NCBI GenBank assembly: GCA_913019975.1
Contig: CAJWBH010000009.1
Location: 1-64,000 of the forward strand
Length of the DNA stretch: 64,000 nucleotides
Direction of reading: 5' to 3'
Source: Thalassolituus maritimus
GTDB taxonomy: Bacteria; Pseudomonadota; Gammaproteobacteria; Pseudomonadales; Oceanobacteraceae
Shown here piece after piece: positions 11,181-19,593 of the stretch; position 1 is the stretch's first letter, and each line of letters begins with the position of its first letter. The notes beneath the pieces are model-generated. The model worked only from the letters and a program-made list of their open reading frames with translations, was not told the origin of the DNA and did no database searches. A program made the translations under genes and the position numbers.

Positions 11181-12327
11181 GGCTCACTATTGAATAGTCC
11201 ACCAGCGCCGGCGCTTCGTCGTCAGGCGTCTGCAGCAACATCATATCTTCGGATGACATGTATTGCTGAATGTCGCCACTGATCTGCCAGCGCCCATAAC
11301 CCACACTCGCTGCAAGACCGACGTTAAATGCGCCGTAGGAAGACAATCGATAATCCGAACTACTGTATTCACCGGCTTCAGCGGGCGTCAGCCGATAAAA
11401 ACTGGCCTGCGTTTGCCGGTAGTAGCGTAACGAAGGGATCAGTTTAAAACTGAAGCGCCCGGCGTTCAGTGCCTGCGCCCAGCGGGTTTCCAGCGTGTTG
11501 GAATAAATGCCCCAGCTGTCGGTGTAAAAGCGATAATCAAGATGCAAAGCAGCACCGCCCCCCACCGCAAAGTAATGCCGCGCACGCGCATCAATCAGAT
11601 ACTGAGAGCGCTCACCCGGGCGGTGATCGTCCAGCTTATAAGGATCTGACAGATATCCGGAGAGTCGGGTGAATCCAGCGCCAACCTGTAAAGCCAGATT
11701 CTTATTGATCACCTGAGATACGCCCTCGTAAAGAGAAACGCTACGTTTCACCCGGCCATCGGCTCTGCGTCTGGCTTCTGACAGAAACTCATCCGTCGGT
11801 GCCAGTACGTCATACGACAAGGTCAGTGAACCCATCAGAGTCGTGTGTTTGTTCATCAGATTGAGGGAGCCTTCTGCGCCAACGGCCACCGAGTCGTAGT
11901 CATTCTCAGTCGAGATCGCCAGTAAGCCCCCCAGGGTGCCATCAACACTATCTTCGAAGTAGCGGGTAGGAGCGAGCTTCAGGTCAATCCTACTCTCATC
12001 AATGCTGGCACCGCTCATCAACACAGCACTCTGGCCTTCCGAGTTTTTGTAGGTCTGCATGGGCGATGCGCCTGACATCGTCTCATACTGCAGCTCGCTG
12101 TTCAGATACCACTGACCGGCTAATGGCCGGCGGTAGCCGAGCTGGTGAATATCAATACTGTACCGCGCCGTTTCATCAGAAAAGGTTCGCGACTCAGGTA
12201 TATCGACTTCCTGATACTGGCTGAACCGATAACTTACTGCCTGCTCTGTAGGTACTGGCTCGGCCTGTCCTGCAAGTGGCGCCGCTGCCGCTGCCAGGGC
12301 CGCCAGAGAATTCATAGTTTTCTTCAT
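11155..12327 (-). CDS. DUF3570-type outer-membrane beta-barrel protein
   Basis: 390 aa with a signal peptide (MKKTMNSLAALAAAAAPLAGQA). The rest alternates short amphipathic strands with aromatic residues and turns (YRFSQYQEVDIPESRTF, SIVSLGIEYKTL at the end), a beta-barrel pattern. Length and context match DUF3570 proteins, which co-occur with DUF4266 lipoproteins and ApbE. Its start codon overlaps the DUF4266 stop by 1 bp (TAATG). The function of the family is not established. Confidence 0.75.
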   Translation of the reverse strand: MKKTMNSLAALAAAAAPLAGQAEPVPTEQAVSYRFSQYQEVDIPESRTFSDETARYSIDIHQLGYRRPLAGQWYLNSELQYETMSGASPMQTYKNSEGQSAVLMSGASIDESRIDLKLAPTRYFEDSVDGTLGGLLAISTENDYDSVAVGAEGSLNLMNKHTTLMGSLTLSYDVLAPTDEFLSEARRRADGRVKRSVSLYEGVSQVINKNLALQVGAGFTRLSGYLSDPYKLDDHRPGERSQYLIDARARHYFAVGGGAALHLDYRFYTDSWGIYSNTLETRWAQALNAGRFSFKLIPSLRYYRQTQASFYRLTPAEAGEYSSSDYRLSSYGAFNVGLAASVGYGRWQISGDIQQYMSSEDMMLLQTPDDEAPALVDYSIVSLGIEYKTL

Positions 12328-12545
12328 CAGTTACAGCCGCAGCCGCCTCCTGCCGCTGCGCCCCCGCCGGACGAGCCTTCCTTAGAATGGTGAATGTGAT
12401 TATCGAGTGAGGCTTTCAGCGGGTCGGCATCCCAGGCCATCACATCGTGCGCGAGGCGCCCGCGATCCCAGGGCTCAACGGCAGAGCAGCCCGAAAGAAC
12501 AGGTAACAACATAGACAGCAGACCTGTAAACAACAGCGGCTTCAT
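12327..12545 (-). CDS. DUF4266 small lipoprotein with Gly/Cys tail
   Basis: 72 aa. A lipoprotein signal peptide ends at LPVLSGC (Cys19), followed by the family core VEPWDRGRLAHDVMAWDADPL and DNHIHHSKEGSSGGG. It ends in a Gly-rich tail, GGGCGCN, with two cysteines. His-Ile-His-His and the Cys-Gly-Cys end suggest metal binding or covalent attachment of a cofactor, but this is inference. It overlaps the DUF1501 stop by 4 bp (ATGA) and is translationally coupled to the DUF3570 gene. Confidence 0.8.
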   Translation of the reverse strand: MKPLLFTGLLSMLLPVLSGCSAVEPWDRGRLAHDVMAWDADPLKASLDNHIHHSKEGSSGGGAAAGGGCGCN

Positions 12546-13894
12546 CCAAATATCCTGAAGTCAGGTACGTTAAGTGGGTAATTGTCAGCCAACGAGGAGC
12601 TGCCCACGCCCATCAGATTTCGTATGGCACGGTTAACATGCTGCGGCGTGAGAATCTCGCCTGCGGCATCCGGCTGCCCCGTCGTAAGATTCACCGGCTG
12701 AGACAAAAACTCGGTGGTTGATGCACCAAACACACGGCCGCCGCTCGATTCAGGCCGCAGAACCAGCATACTGGTCACTGGCCAGTGATCCTTCCCGTTA
12801 CCTGAGTTGTAATAGGGCGTCCGGCCAAAGTCAGAGCCGACAACGACCGTCGTGCGATCGGCAATACCGGCGTACTGCAATGCCACCATCATAAAGTGAA
12901 TGCCTTCGAGCAGGTCACCGAGGTCTGGGTAGGCATTGGCATCGTGGTTTCCGTGCGTGTCAAAACCACCAAAGTTCAGGTTGGCACTGGCAGTCAGACC
13001 CGCAGCCATTGAGGCAACGACCACCTCGGCCTGGCTCTTGAGACTGTTGGCGCGGTTAGTGTTCCAGTGATCATCGCGCAGGACATTCGCCTGAAGATCA
13101 TCCAGACGCACCGTCAGCTCACCGAGATTGCTGTCAGTATTACGGATACCAAACAGCTGCTGTAGCTGTTTACGTCGTAATGGCAGTGGCTCGCTATCCA
13201 GCTGACGCTGTATGCGTGCCCGCTGTGCTGCCTCAATATGGGAATACTGATCCACCCCACGGTTAGCGGTACGGAAGTGAAAGCCGCGGTCATCGTAGTA
13301 GCTGTTCGGGTCAGCAACTTCACTGACAAACCCGGCGCTACTGGCACGGGCTCGTGCAACCAGTGAGTCTGTAAAGTCATACCCACCGTTACTGATATAA
13401 GCCATCGGCAGCGTCGGTGCGACCGATGCCGCGAAATACGCGGCCAGGCTGGGGTAGCCGGTCTCATCGTTACCCGACCAGACGAAACGGTTGCCCGTAT
13501 CGTGATTGTTGGTACCGGTATCGATGCCGTTAATCACCGTCAGCTTATCGCCATGCGTGGTGAAAAAATCGTCGAACTGATCATTGATGCGCTGACGCAC
13601 CAGTTCATCATTAGAGACCCCTTCAGGAATGGCGCTCCACTGAATATTCCCGAAGGTTTTATTACTGTCGAGATCAACCGAATTGGTTGAGCCTTCGTAG
13701 CGGTCTGAGCGATCCTGATAGGCTTGATTAAGCCCCTTGGGGTCGCATATCGATGTCGGGTCCCAGCCACCGCTGGCATTCACCACAATCAGAAAACGAT
13801 CAGGCGCCGCCGCCTGTACTTTGGGTGCCCACAAAGGTGCCTGTGCAGTCAGGCCCGCGGCCGCCATCATCTGCAGAAAATTACGACGTTTCAT
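12542..13894 (-). CDS. DUF1501 family protein, Tat-exported
   Basis: 450 aa. The N-terminus MKRRNFLQMMAAAGLTAQAP fits a twin-arginine signal (RRNFLQ). Family landmarks are NASGGWDP near the start and VVGSDFGRTPYYNSGNGKDHW near residue 350, typical of DUF1501 (alkaline-phosphatase/sulfatase-like fold). Tat export suggests folding, perhaps with a cofactor, before transport. The gene is 10 bp downstream of the cytochrome-like lipoprotein gene. Such pairs with DUF1588/1592-type proteins are common. The substrate is unknown. Confidence 0.8.
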   Translation of the reverse strand: MKRRNFLQMMAAAGLTAQAPLWAPKVQAAAPDRFLIVVNASGGWDPTSICDPKGLNQAYQDRSDRYEGSTNSVDLDSNKTFGNIQWSAIPEGVSNDELVRQRINDQFDDFFTTHGDKLTVINGIDTGTNNHDTGNRFVWSGNDETGYPSLAAYFAASVAPTLPMAYISNGGYDFTDSLVARARASSAGFVSEVADPNSYYDDRGFHFRTANRGVDQYSHIEAAQRARIQRQLDSEPLPLRRKQLQQLFGIRNTDSNLGELTVRLDDLQANVLRDDHWNTNRANSLKSQAEVVVASMAAGLTASANLNFGGFDTHGNHDANAYPDLGDLLEGIHFMMVALQYAGIADRTTVVVGSDFGRTPYYNSGNGKDHWPVTSMLVLRPESSGGRVFGASTTEFLSQPVNLTTGQPDAAGEILTPQHVNRAIRNLMGVGSSSLADNYPLNVPDFRIFG

Positions 13895-13904
13895 AGCGGC
13901 CTCC

Positions 13905-16184
13905 TTATTCGTACACGAAACGGTAGTCAGACATGAGATAGGTCAGCACCGCCATCCAGGCACGGATGCTGTAGTGCTCATCCTGCTCAATGCGTTCTTC
14001 TGATGACAGGTCGCCATCTGTACGCCCGTCAGCCTGACGAAGCCAACGCGCCCGACACTCCCATTCAAGCCAGTCACTCGGTTGCGGATCATACTGCTCC
14101 CGGTTGGCCAGCATGGCCTGACCTTCATTCAGTACCGCCAGGAACAGGTCGTAAGTCGCCTGTTCTTCAACACTTCCCGCACTGATGTCTTCACCCAGTA
14201 GCACCCAATGCAGATAGCGGATGTTTTCTTTGATGCGATCAACGGCTGAGGGGTTAGCCGCTCCCTCGAGGTCGAAAGGCAGCGTCTCAATTTCTACATG
14301 CGGAAAGAGACGGCGTTGCGAGGACGCATTAAGGAAATCATACGCCGTTGAGCGGCACGCCATCTCGGTCGCCATACGATTCTGAATCGCGATAATCAGG
14401 CCGCCCGGCTCACGAATCCGCTCCGTCACGCTGTCCGAGTCCATACCACCGTACATAATGCGGTTATCTTCCCAGCGCAGTTCGTCCCAGCCAAAACCAA
14501 AGATCGCCTGCAATTTGGTCTGCATCTGTTCCGGACTGATGAACTGACTGGCACCAATATGATCGTTCACCGCCAGCTCTTCCGCATTAACGCTCGCGGC
14601 ACGGTAGTAAGGGCTCATGATCAGGGCTTTTACTGCGGCCTTGATATCCCAACCATCCGCGACCATGGCATCCGCCACACTATTGAGAATGGCGCGCTGA
14701 CTGTTATACGCCAGCTTTTCATCGTCGGACGCATCGGCCGACGGTGCGGGGAGCACCTCCTGGCCAATCATGCCTTCATAGAGCGTGCGTACCGTTGCGC
14801 GGGCAAATCTGGGATCGGCTGCAATCTCATTGCCCAGCCATTGCAGTAAAGTGCGGAACTGGCCTTCTGACCCTGAGAGTGGTGCCTGTTTGCCACCCAG
14901 CCCCGGTGGCTCAATATCCGAACCATCCCAGTCATTCACCGAAGAGCTGCCCGTTACGATATATCGCCCACGGTCTGTCCAATGCTGGAATGAAGAAGAC
15001 ACGGGGTCCATAACCTGATGGCAGGCGTAACACGCCGGATCGAGGAGAGTCGGGTTGCTGACGCCAGAACCAATACCGTCCTCAGGGCGATCCCCCTCGA
15101 TGGCCAGAATGTCGGTATCCAGGAAGTAATCGAACACGATACGCGCGCGATGACGGTTTCGGTTGGTTCGCGTCGTCGGGTAGCGGTTCAGAAACATTGG
15201 AGAGGTGAGAACACCGGCATGAGGAATCCCCCCTAACTCGTATTCAAGCTGCTTTGTAACACGAGCAGGGCGGAAGTCACTCGGGTCATAGTAAATCTGC
15301 ACGCCATCTTCATCACACACGGGCTCAGCCAGCTGACGGAATTCGCCGGACTCAACCAGCTCTGCTTCATACACCTGCTGACTGTACCAGTTCACCATCA
15401 TGAAATCGGCGGTCATATAGAGAGTATGAGGAAGGTCATTCATCGCTGCGTATCGGATAAGCTCCAGAGGTTCGCGAGCCACGGAATCGTTGGTCACATT
15501 GCGCACGCAGCGACGGATACTGCTCTGCTCGTCCGCGGCATACACATCGTTGTACCATTTACGGTTCGGGTAATCGTCGCTGTCGAGCAGGTTGATGCCG
15601 CCTTCATTCAGATTACTGGAAAGGTACTTGTCAGTGAGAAGCTGCTCATTAAAAAAGCCCATCAGGTTGTCGTAAAAACCAGGCTCCAGCTGCATAGCGT
15701 CTAACGAGGTACTGAGACCGGTATCTGCACTCTCTGCAACCTGAGCTAACTCAGTTCCAGTAGGCAAACGCCCCACCAACTGAAGTGATGCTTTGCGCAA
15801 AGTCAGTGCAGCAGACTGGTTTTCCACACCCTGAATGGTGGCCAGCGCATCCGCGAGATTCTGGCCATTGAAAGCGTACAGGATGTATTCGGCGGTGTCC
15901 GAAGCACAGTCATCGACGCACGCTTCGACATCACCAATAGGCATCGTACGGCTGATTTCATCCGTTAACACCGAAAAAGAAGAGCAGGTCGCGCAGCCGA
16001 CCAGAGAGGGGCCGACAGAGGTACCGTTACCATCCAGCCCGTGACAGGACGCACACATCTGCTGATAGTGTGCATGCCCGGCGGCGTTGTAGCCATCATC
16101 GGCAAGTTCACCGCTGTAGTTTTTATCGCACCCGGCCAGCCAGAGAATCGCCACCCCGACTGCCAATAATTTTAGGAGATTCAT
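13905..16184 (-). CDS. cytochrome c-like lipoprotein, DUF1588/DUF1592-related
   Basis: 759 aa. The signal peptide ends in the lipobox LAGC (Cys19). A haem-binding CASCH (residues 44-48) is followed by HGLDGNGTSVGPSLVGC, a class I cytochrome c arrangement. A second CXXCH, CYACHQVMDPVSSSFQHW, in the middle matches the DUF1588 pattern (CxxCHxxxDP). The protein probably transfers electrons in the periplasm. It is the first gene of the five-gene unit that ends with apbE. Which of the DUF1585/1588/1592 modules are present needs a profile search. Confidence 0.75.
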   Translation of the reverse strand: MNLLKLLAVGVAILWLAGCDKNYSGELADDGYNAAGHAHYQQMCASCHGLDGNGTSVGPSLVGCATCSSFSVLTDEISRTMPIGDVEACVDDCASDTAEYILYAFNGQNLADALATIQGVENQSAALTLRKASLQLVGRLPTGTELAQVAESADTGLSTSLDAMQLEPGFYDNLMGFFNEQLLTDKYLSSNLNEGGINLLDSDDYPNRKWYNDVYAADEQSSIRRCVRNVTNDSVAREPLELIRYAAMNDLPHTLYMTADFMMVNWYSQQVYEAELVESGEFRQLAEPVCDEDGVQIYYDPSDFRPARVTKQLEYELGGIPHAGVLTSPMFLNRYPTTRTNRNRHRARIVFDYFLDTDILAIEGDRPEDGIGSGVSNPTLLDPACYACHQVMDPVSSSFQHWTDRGRYIVTGSSSVNDWDGSDIEPPGLGGKQAPLSGSEGQFRTLLQWLGNEIAADPRFARATVRTLYEGMIGQEVLPAPSADASDDEKLAYNSQRAILNSVADAMVADGWDIKAAVKALIMSPYYRAASVNAEELAVNDHIGASQFISPEQMQTKLQAIFGFGWDELRWEDNRIMYGGMDSDSVTERIREPGGLIIAIQNRMATEMACRSTAYDFLNASSQRRLFPHVEIETLPFDLEGAANPSAVDRIKENIRYLHWVLLGEDISAGSVEEQATYDLFLAVLNEGQAMLANREQYDPQPSDWLEWECRARWLRQADGRTDGDLSSEERIEQDEHYSIRAWMAVLTYLMSDYRFVYE

Positions 16185-16461
16185 ATCGTGTTCCGCGAGG
16201 CGTGCGCCCAGTTCCTGTTAACCGCCCGATGTTATAGCAGTGGCCCTGCCGAAAAAATGTGACCCGCTACGAAAAACCCTGTTTAGCACAGGGATACTTA
16301 CTCTCCGATGACACAAATGCGCCAATCGCATCGATATGCCGTAATCCTGAGACGAATTACGCCGCTGGTAAGTTGAATAATGAACAGTGTGTTCATCCAA
16401 AGTCGGGATGCTCAGCCCAGGGCGCATCTATATACTGTCGGCCTTAGTAATGAGGACCGCC

Positions 16462-17613
16462 ATGTCAGCCCGCAGCCCCTTCTGGCCTCTTGTCGCCGCC
16501 GCCACCACCCTGATCGTCGTTCATGGGTTTGGTCGTTTTATTTATACCCCTTTGATCCCACTGTTAGTAAGTGATGGTTTACTTACTCTTCAGCAGGCAG
16601 CACAGCTGGCTACCTGGAACTATGTCGGCTACCTCGCGGGCGCCATGGTCGCACTTTTTGCGTATCAGAGTGGTTGGGGACGGAGCGCCCTGCTTACCGG
16701 CGTGCTCGGCAACGCAGTCATTACACTGCTGCAGGTCGGCGGCGATTACTTCCCATATATGGCGGGCCTCCGCCTCTTCAACGGCATCACTAACGGAATT
16801 GTTTTTGTACTCGCGCCGGCACTGGTGCTGGAATGGCTGGCGGTGCGCAACAAGGCGACGTTAAGTGGTCTCATGTACCTGGGTGTTGGCGCAGGCCTGT
16901 TGCTCAGTAACCAGATCGTTGAAAGTACCGCTATCTGGCTACAAGGCAACGACCGCTGGATACCCGCCGCGATGATCAGTATTCCGCTGGCGCTCTGGTC
17001 CGGTATTTACCTGTTCCGCCTCAGCTCAGGCGATGCACCTGTCAGCCGCGATGATCACTCTGCTTTATGGGATAAACAGAGTACGCCATTGTTTTTATCC
17101 TACTTTGGTGCGGGTCTGGGCTACATATTACCGATGACCTTCCTGCCTGCGGTTGCTCAGGAGTGGAGTATCGACGTGACGCCCAGCCCCTGGCTGATCG
17201 CCGCGATCGCATCCGTGCCATCGATCTTTATCTGGAATTCTCTGGGCAATCGCCTGGGCGACCGTAACGCCCTGATCCTCAATTACGCAGTTCAGGCCGC
17301 GTCGATTATGGCGATTTTTATCCTGCCTGCGAGTGAAATGGGCCTCTGGCTATGCGCCGCATTAATGGGGGGCAGCTTCCTCGGCGCCGTCTTCCTGACC
17401 CAACGACTGGCCCGTGCAATGCACCCACATCAGGGGCCACGATTGAGCGCTGCCCTGATTGCACTGTATGGCGTTGCTCAGCTGCTCGGGCCTATCGTTG
17501 CCGAAGCGGGGATTCATATGGGAGCGACCTTATCGTCGACCTTTATCTGGGGCCTGGGCGCCTGTGTGTGGGCATTATTGCTTATGCTCAGAGTTCCGGT
17601 GCAGCCTCGCTAA
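16462..17613 (+). CDS. MFS transporter, YbfB/YjiJ-like
   Basis: 383 aa from ATG at 16462, which has a good Shine-Dalgarno (TGAGGA). About twelve hydrophobic helices are visible. The start region VVHGFGRFIYTPLIPLLVSDG followed by WNYVGYLAGAMVAL is characteristic of the YbfB/YjiJ (DUF1228) group. The substrate is unknown. Its last 39 bp overlap, tail to tail, the 3' end of the hipB-like gene on the other strand. Confidence 0.8.
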   Translation: MSARSPFWPLVAAATTLIVVHGFGRFIYTPLIPLLVSDGLLTLQQAAQLATWNYVGYLAGAMVALFAYQSGWGRSALLTGVLGNAVITLLQVGGDYFPYMAGLRLFNGITNGIVFVLAPALVLEWLAVRNKATLSGLMYLGVGAGLLLSNQIVESTAIWLQGNDRWIPAAMISIPLALWSGIYLFRLSSGDAPVSRDDHSALWDKQSTPLFLSYFGAGLGYILPMTFLPAVAQEWSIDVTPSPWLIAAIASVPSIFIWNSLGNRLGDRNALILNYAVQAASIMAIFILPASEMGLWLCAALMGGSFLGAVFLTQRLARAMHPHQGPRLSAALIALYGVAQLLGPIVAEAGIHMGATLSSTFIWGLGACVWALLLMLRVPVQPR

Positions 17614-17877
17614 CCCCAACTGCAGCCCAAACAGTTTCAATAATTGGTTAACCGTCTGAATCGTCGGATTGGCTTCATCGGACTCAATCGCAACAAGGGT
17701 TCGCCTGGAAAGACCACATAGCTTCGCGAATTCTGCTTGATTCTGCTTTGCAATATTGCGGCGTAGCACCCGTATTGCGCCGCCCAGCGACAATTCACCA
17801 GCACCAACCGAGGTTTCAACCCAGTTCAGAACCTCTGTACGTGACATCGTTTTAAAATCGGGAATATTTTTTGTCAT
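17575..17877 (-). CDS. HipB-like XRE antitoxin/regulator
   Basis: 100 aa. A Cro/C1-type helix-turn-helix covers about residues 42-90 (NQAEFAKLCGLSRRTLVAIE, NPTIQTVNQLLKLFGLQLGL). In HipBA systems this protein neutralises the kinase and represses the operon. It starts 13 bp after hipA, so the toxin gene comes first, the reverse of E. coli hipBA. The 3' end overlaps the MFS gene convergently. Confidence 0.8.
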   Translation of the reverse strand: MTKNIPDFKTMSRTEVLNWVETSVGAGELSLGGAIRVLRRNIAKQNQAEFAKLCGLSRRTLVAIESDEANPTIQTVNQLLKLFGLQLGLARLHRNSEHKQ

Positions 17878-17890
17878 GACAAAAAAGTTC

Positions 17891-19240
17891 TCATAGCAGT
17901 CCCCAGCGCTTCAGGCGGTCAGGCACCGCATTCAGATTGAGGGCGTGTCGCTCAATGTTCATCACCTCTGCAGGCACTCCTGATTCACTGGCATACACAG
18001 GCAAATCGAAGAGTGTTAAGGCAAAATCTCGCAAACCAGCCCATAATCGTGCTGCGTTGAGATTGGTTGCAGCGGCTGCTTCGTCGCAGATTTCCCGCCA
18101 GCGAAAATTACCACCCACTTCATTGTCCACATGCCAACGGCTGGTACGGGTAATACCTGCTTCATCAAGTACCATAGGCGCAAGATCGTATACCGGAGCA
18201 AGGTAGACCCCGGAATTCTGCCGTAGCACAGACGTATTGCGACCGTGGTTATCACTATTGCCCAAAACCACATTGAGCAGGTCTCTGCGCAGGTATTCCT
18301 GCACCATGCTCTCTACTTCATCCGTCTGATCGTACTCATTCCACAGATGCGCAAGCTGCTTCAGGTAGGTCGAGTGCGCCACTGTCGCGCCCGGCTCAAT
18401 TACGCCGGCGATAGAATAAAGAGATTCCACCGCACATCTTTCCATTCCATCGTGGCCTACAACCCGATCAAATCTCGGCATCCACAGGCTCGCTGTTTTG
18501 CTCTGAAGTCGACCCGATTCAACATATAAATCCGACGAGATAACATCGAATCCTAACCGTCCAGCCACTTGATAGTAAGCATGTTCGGTCTCCAGAATCA
18601 GGCGGTCGCTTTCCAGAGAATTCCCCTGCCTTGAACTGCGGCGCGGGAATTTTACAAGAAAATGCTCTCGAGCCTGCTCATCCGGCAGTGAACCATCGGG
18701 ATAATAAAGACCGTCACTAGCGAGAGTCAGCTGGTATTTAGGCGCATCACCGCCGGCACCGGTAGCTCCACCCACCGCTGCTCCATACGACCTGGCGTAA
18801 TCAAGAAATTCTGTTGCCTGCTCAAGCACTTCAGACATAGGAAATCCGATCAGTTGAAAATCAGAAGTGTCGGTCACGCTTTCTTTAATACGCAGATTGC
18901 CGACTGGGGCGCGGGTACAGTTGGCTAATAACTGAAAATCATATCCGGGCTGCTGGATGTCCGGCAGGTTGAGCTGCTGCCCCCAATAACGGCGGGCGGC
19001 TCCCATAGGTATAATATCCAGCAGAAACGCGGGCCAATGGGATGTCTCATGCGGGAAGAAGTCGAGCGGAAAACGGGCGCTAACCAGTGCAGCAGGGTTT
19101 CCCTGAAATCGTGCAACATATCCGGCGTCGTATTCCAACGTAACCGCACCATGACGGCCAGCCTCCGGATCACTAAAATAGAGTTCGCACGCATCCTGCC
19201 AGGCACCACTCAGATAGGTCTGAACTGTTAGTTGCGACAT
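17891..19240 (-). CDS. HipA family serine/threonine kinase toxin
   Basis: 449 aa, close to full length. HipA kinases phosphorylate GltX or related targets and block translation. Landmarks are the catalytic GNSDNHGRNTS near residues 325-335 and the metal-binding PVYDLAPMV shortly after. The N-terminal subdomain (VQTYLSGAWQDACELYFSD) resembles the HipH/YjjJ branch, which I favour over classical HipA. The ATG is preceded by AGGTGA. It is the first gene of a toxin-antitoxin pair. Confidence 0.85.
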   Translation of the reverse strand: MSQLTVQTYLSGAWQDACELYFSDPEAGRHGAVTLEYDAGYVARFQGNPAALVSARFPLDFFPHETSHWPAFLLDIIPMGAARRYWGQQLNLPDIQQPGYDFQLLANCTRAPVGNLRIKESVTDTSDFQLIGFPMSEVLEQATEFLDYARSYGAAVGGATGAGGDAPKYQLTLASDGLYYPDGSLPDEQAREHFLVKFPRRSSRQGNSLESDRLILETEHAYYQVAGRLGFDVISSDLYVESGRLQSKTASLWMPRFDRVVGHDGMERCAVESLYSIAGVIEPGATVAHSTYLKQLAHLWNEYDQTDEVESMVQEYLRRDLLNVVLGNSDNHGRNTSVLRQNSGVYLAPVYDLAPMVLDEAGITRTSRWHVDNEVGGNFRWREICDEAAAATNLNAARLWAGLRDFALTLFDLPVYASESGVPAEVMNIERHALNLNAVPDRLKRWGLL

Positions 19241-19426
19241 ATTTCACCTATCCACAATGAGCATGATAATGCACTATTAATACAGAACCAGCATTAAATG
19301 TGCAATATATGACTCATTTGGTCCATTAGGCGCAGATAATGTGAATTATAGTGCTCACCATACTTATGCACTGTGTCATCCCAGCATATTCTCCTTCCCA
19401 CACATAGGAGAAGACGTCGAAACTGA

Positions 19427-19540
19427 TCAACAGAACAGCTGAACCGCAGGAGCATCCTGATGCTCCACGATCCAAGTATCATAAGTCGCGTGAAGGTTAA
19501 TCCACAAAGCAACACCGGAGTTAACCCACCCGCTGAAGTC
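19427..19540 (-). pseudogene. possible HigA-type antitoxin remnant
   Basis: One minus-strand frame reads NSGVALWINLHATYDTWIVE and continues HQDAPAVQLF before a stop. It resembles the C-terminal half of HigA-family antitoxins (pattern: FWLNLQ.nYDlW..EH). No start, helix-turn-helix or toxin gene is visible upstream. A 10-bp direct repeat AACACCGGAG occurs at 19511-19520 and 19551-19560. The rest of the 353-bp gap between hipA and mnmG (19241-19593) shows nothing else that I can support. Confidence 0.35.
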
Positions 19541-19593
19541 GCAGGCGATTAACACCGGAGGATACGAAAGAGAGGTGCAAGCTAAGCGCCCGG

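Noticed and set aside
19511-19560. AACACCGGAG direct repeat considered as attachment-site or integron signal
   Set aside because: Only two 10-bp copies, no integrase gene nearby and no attC-like fold; kept only as a remark.
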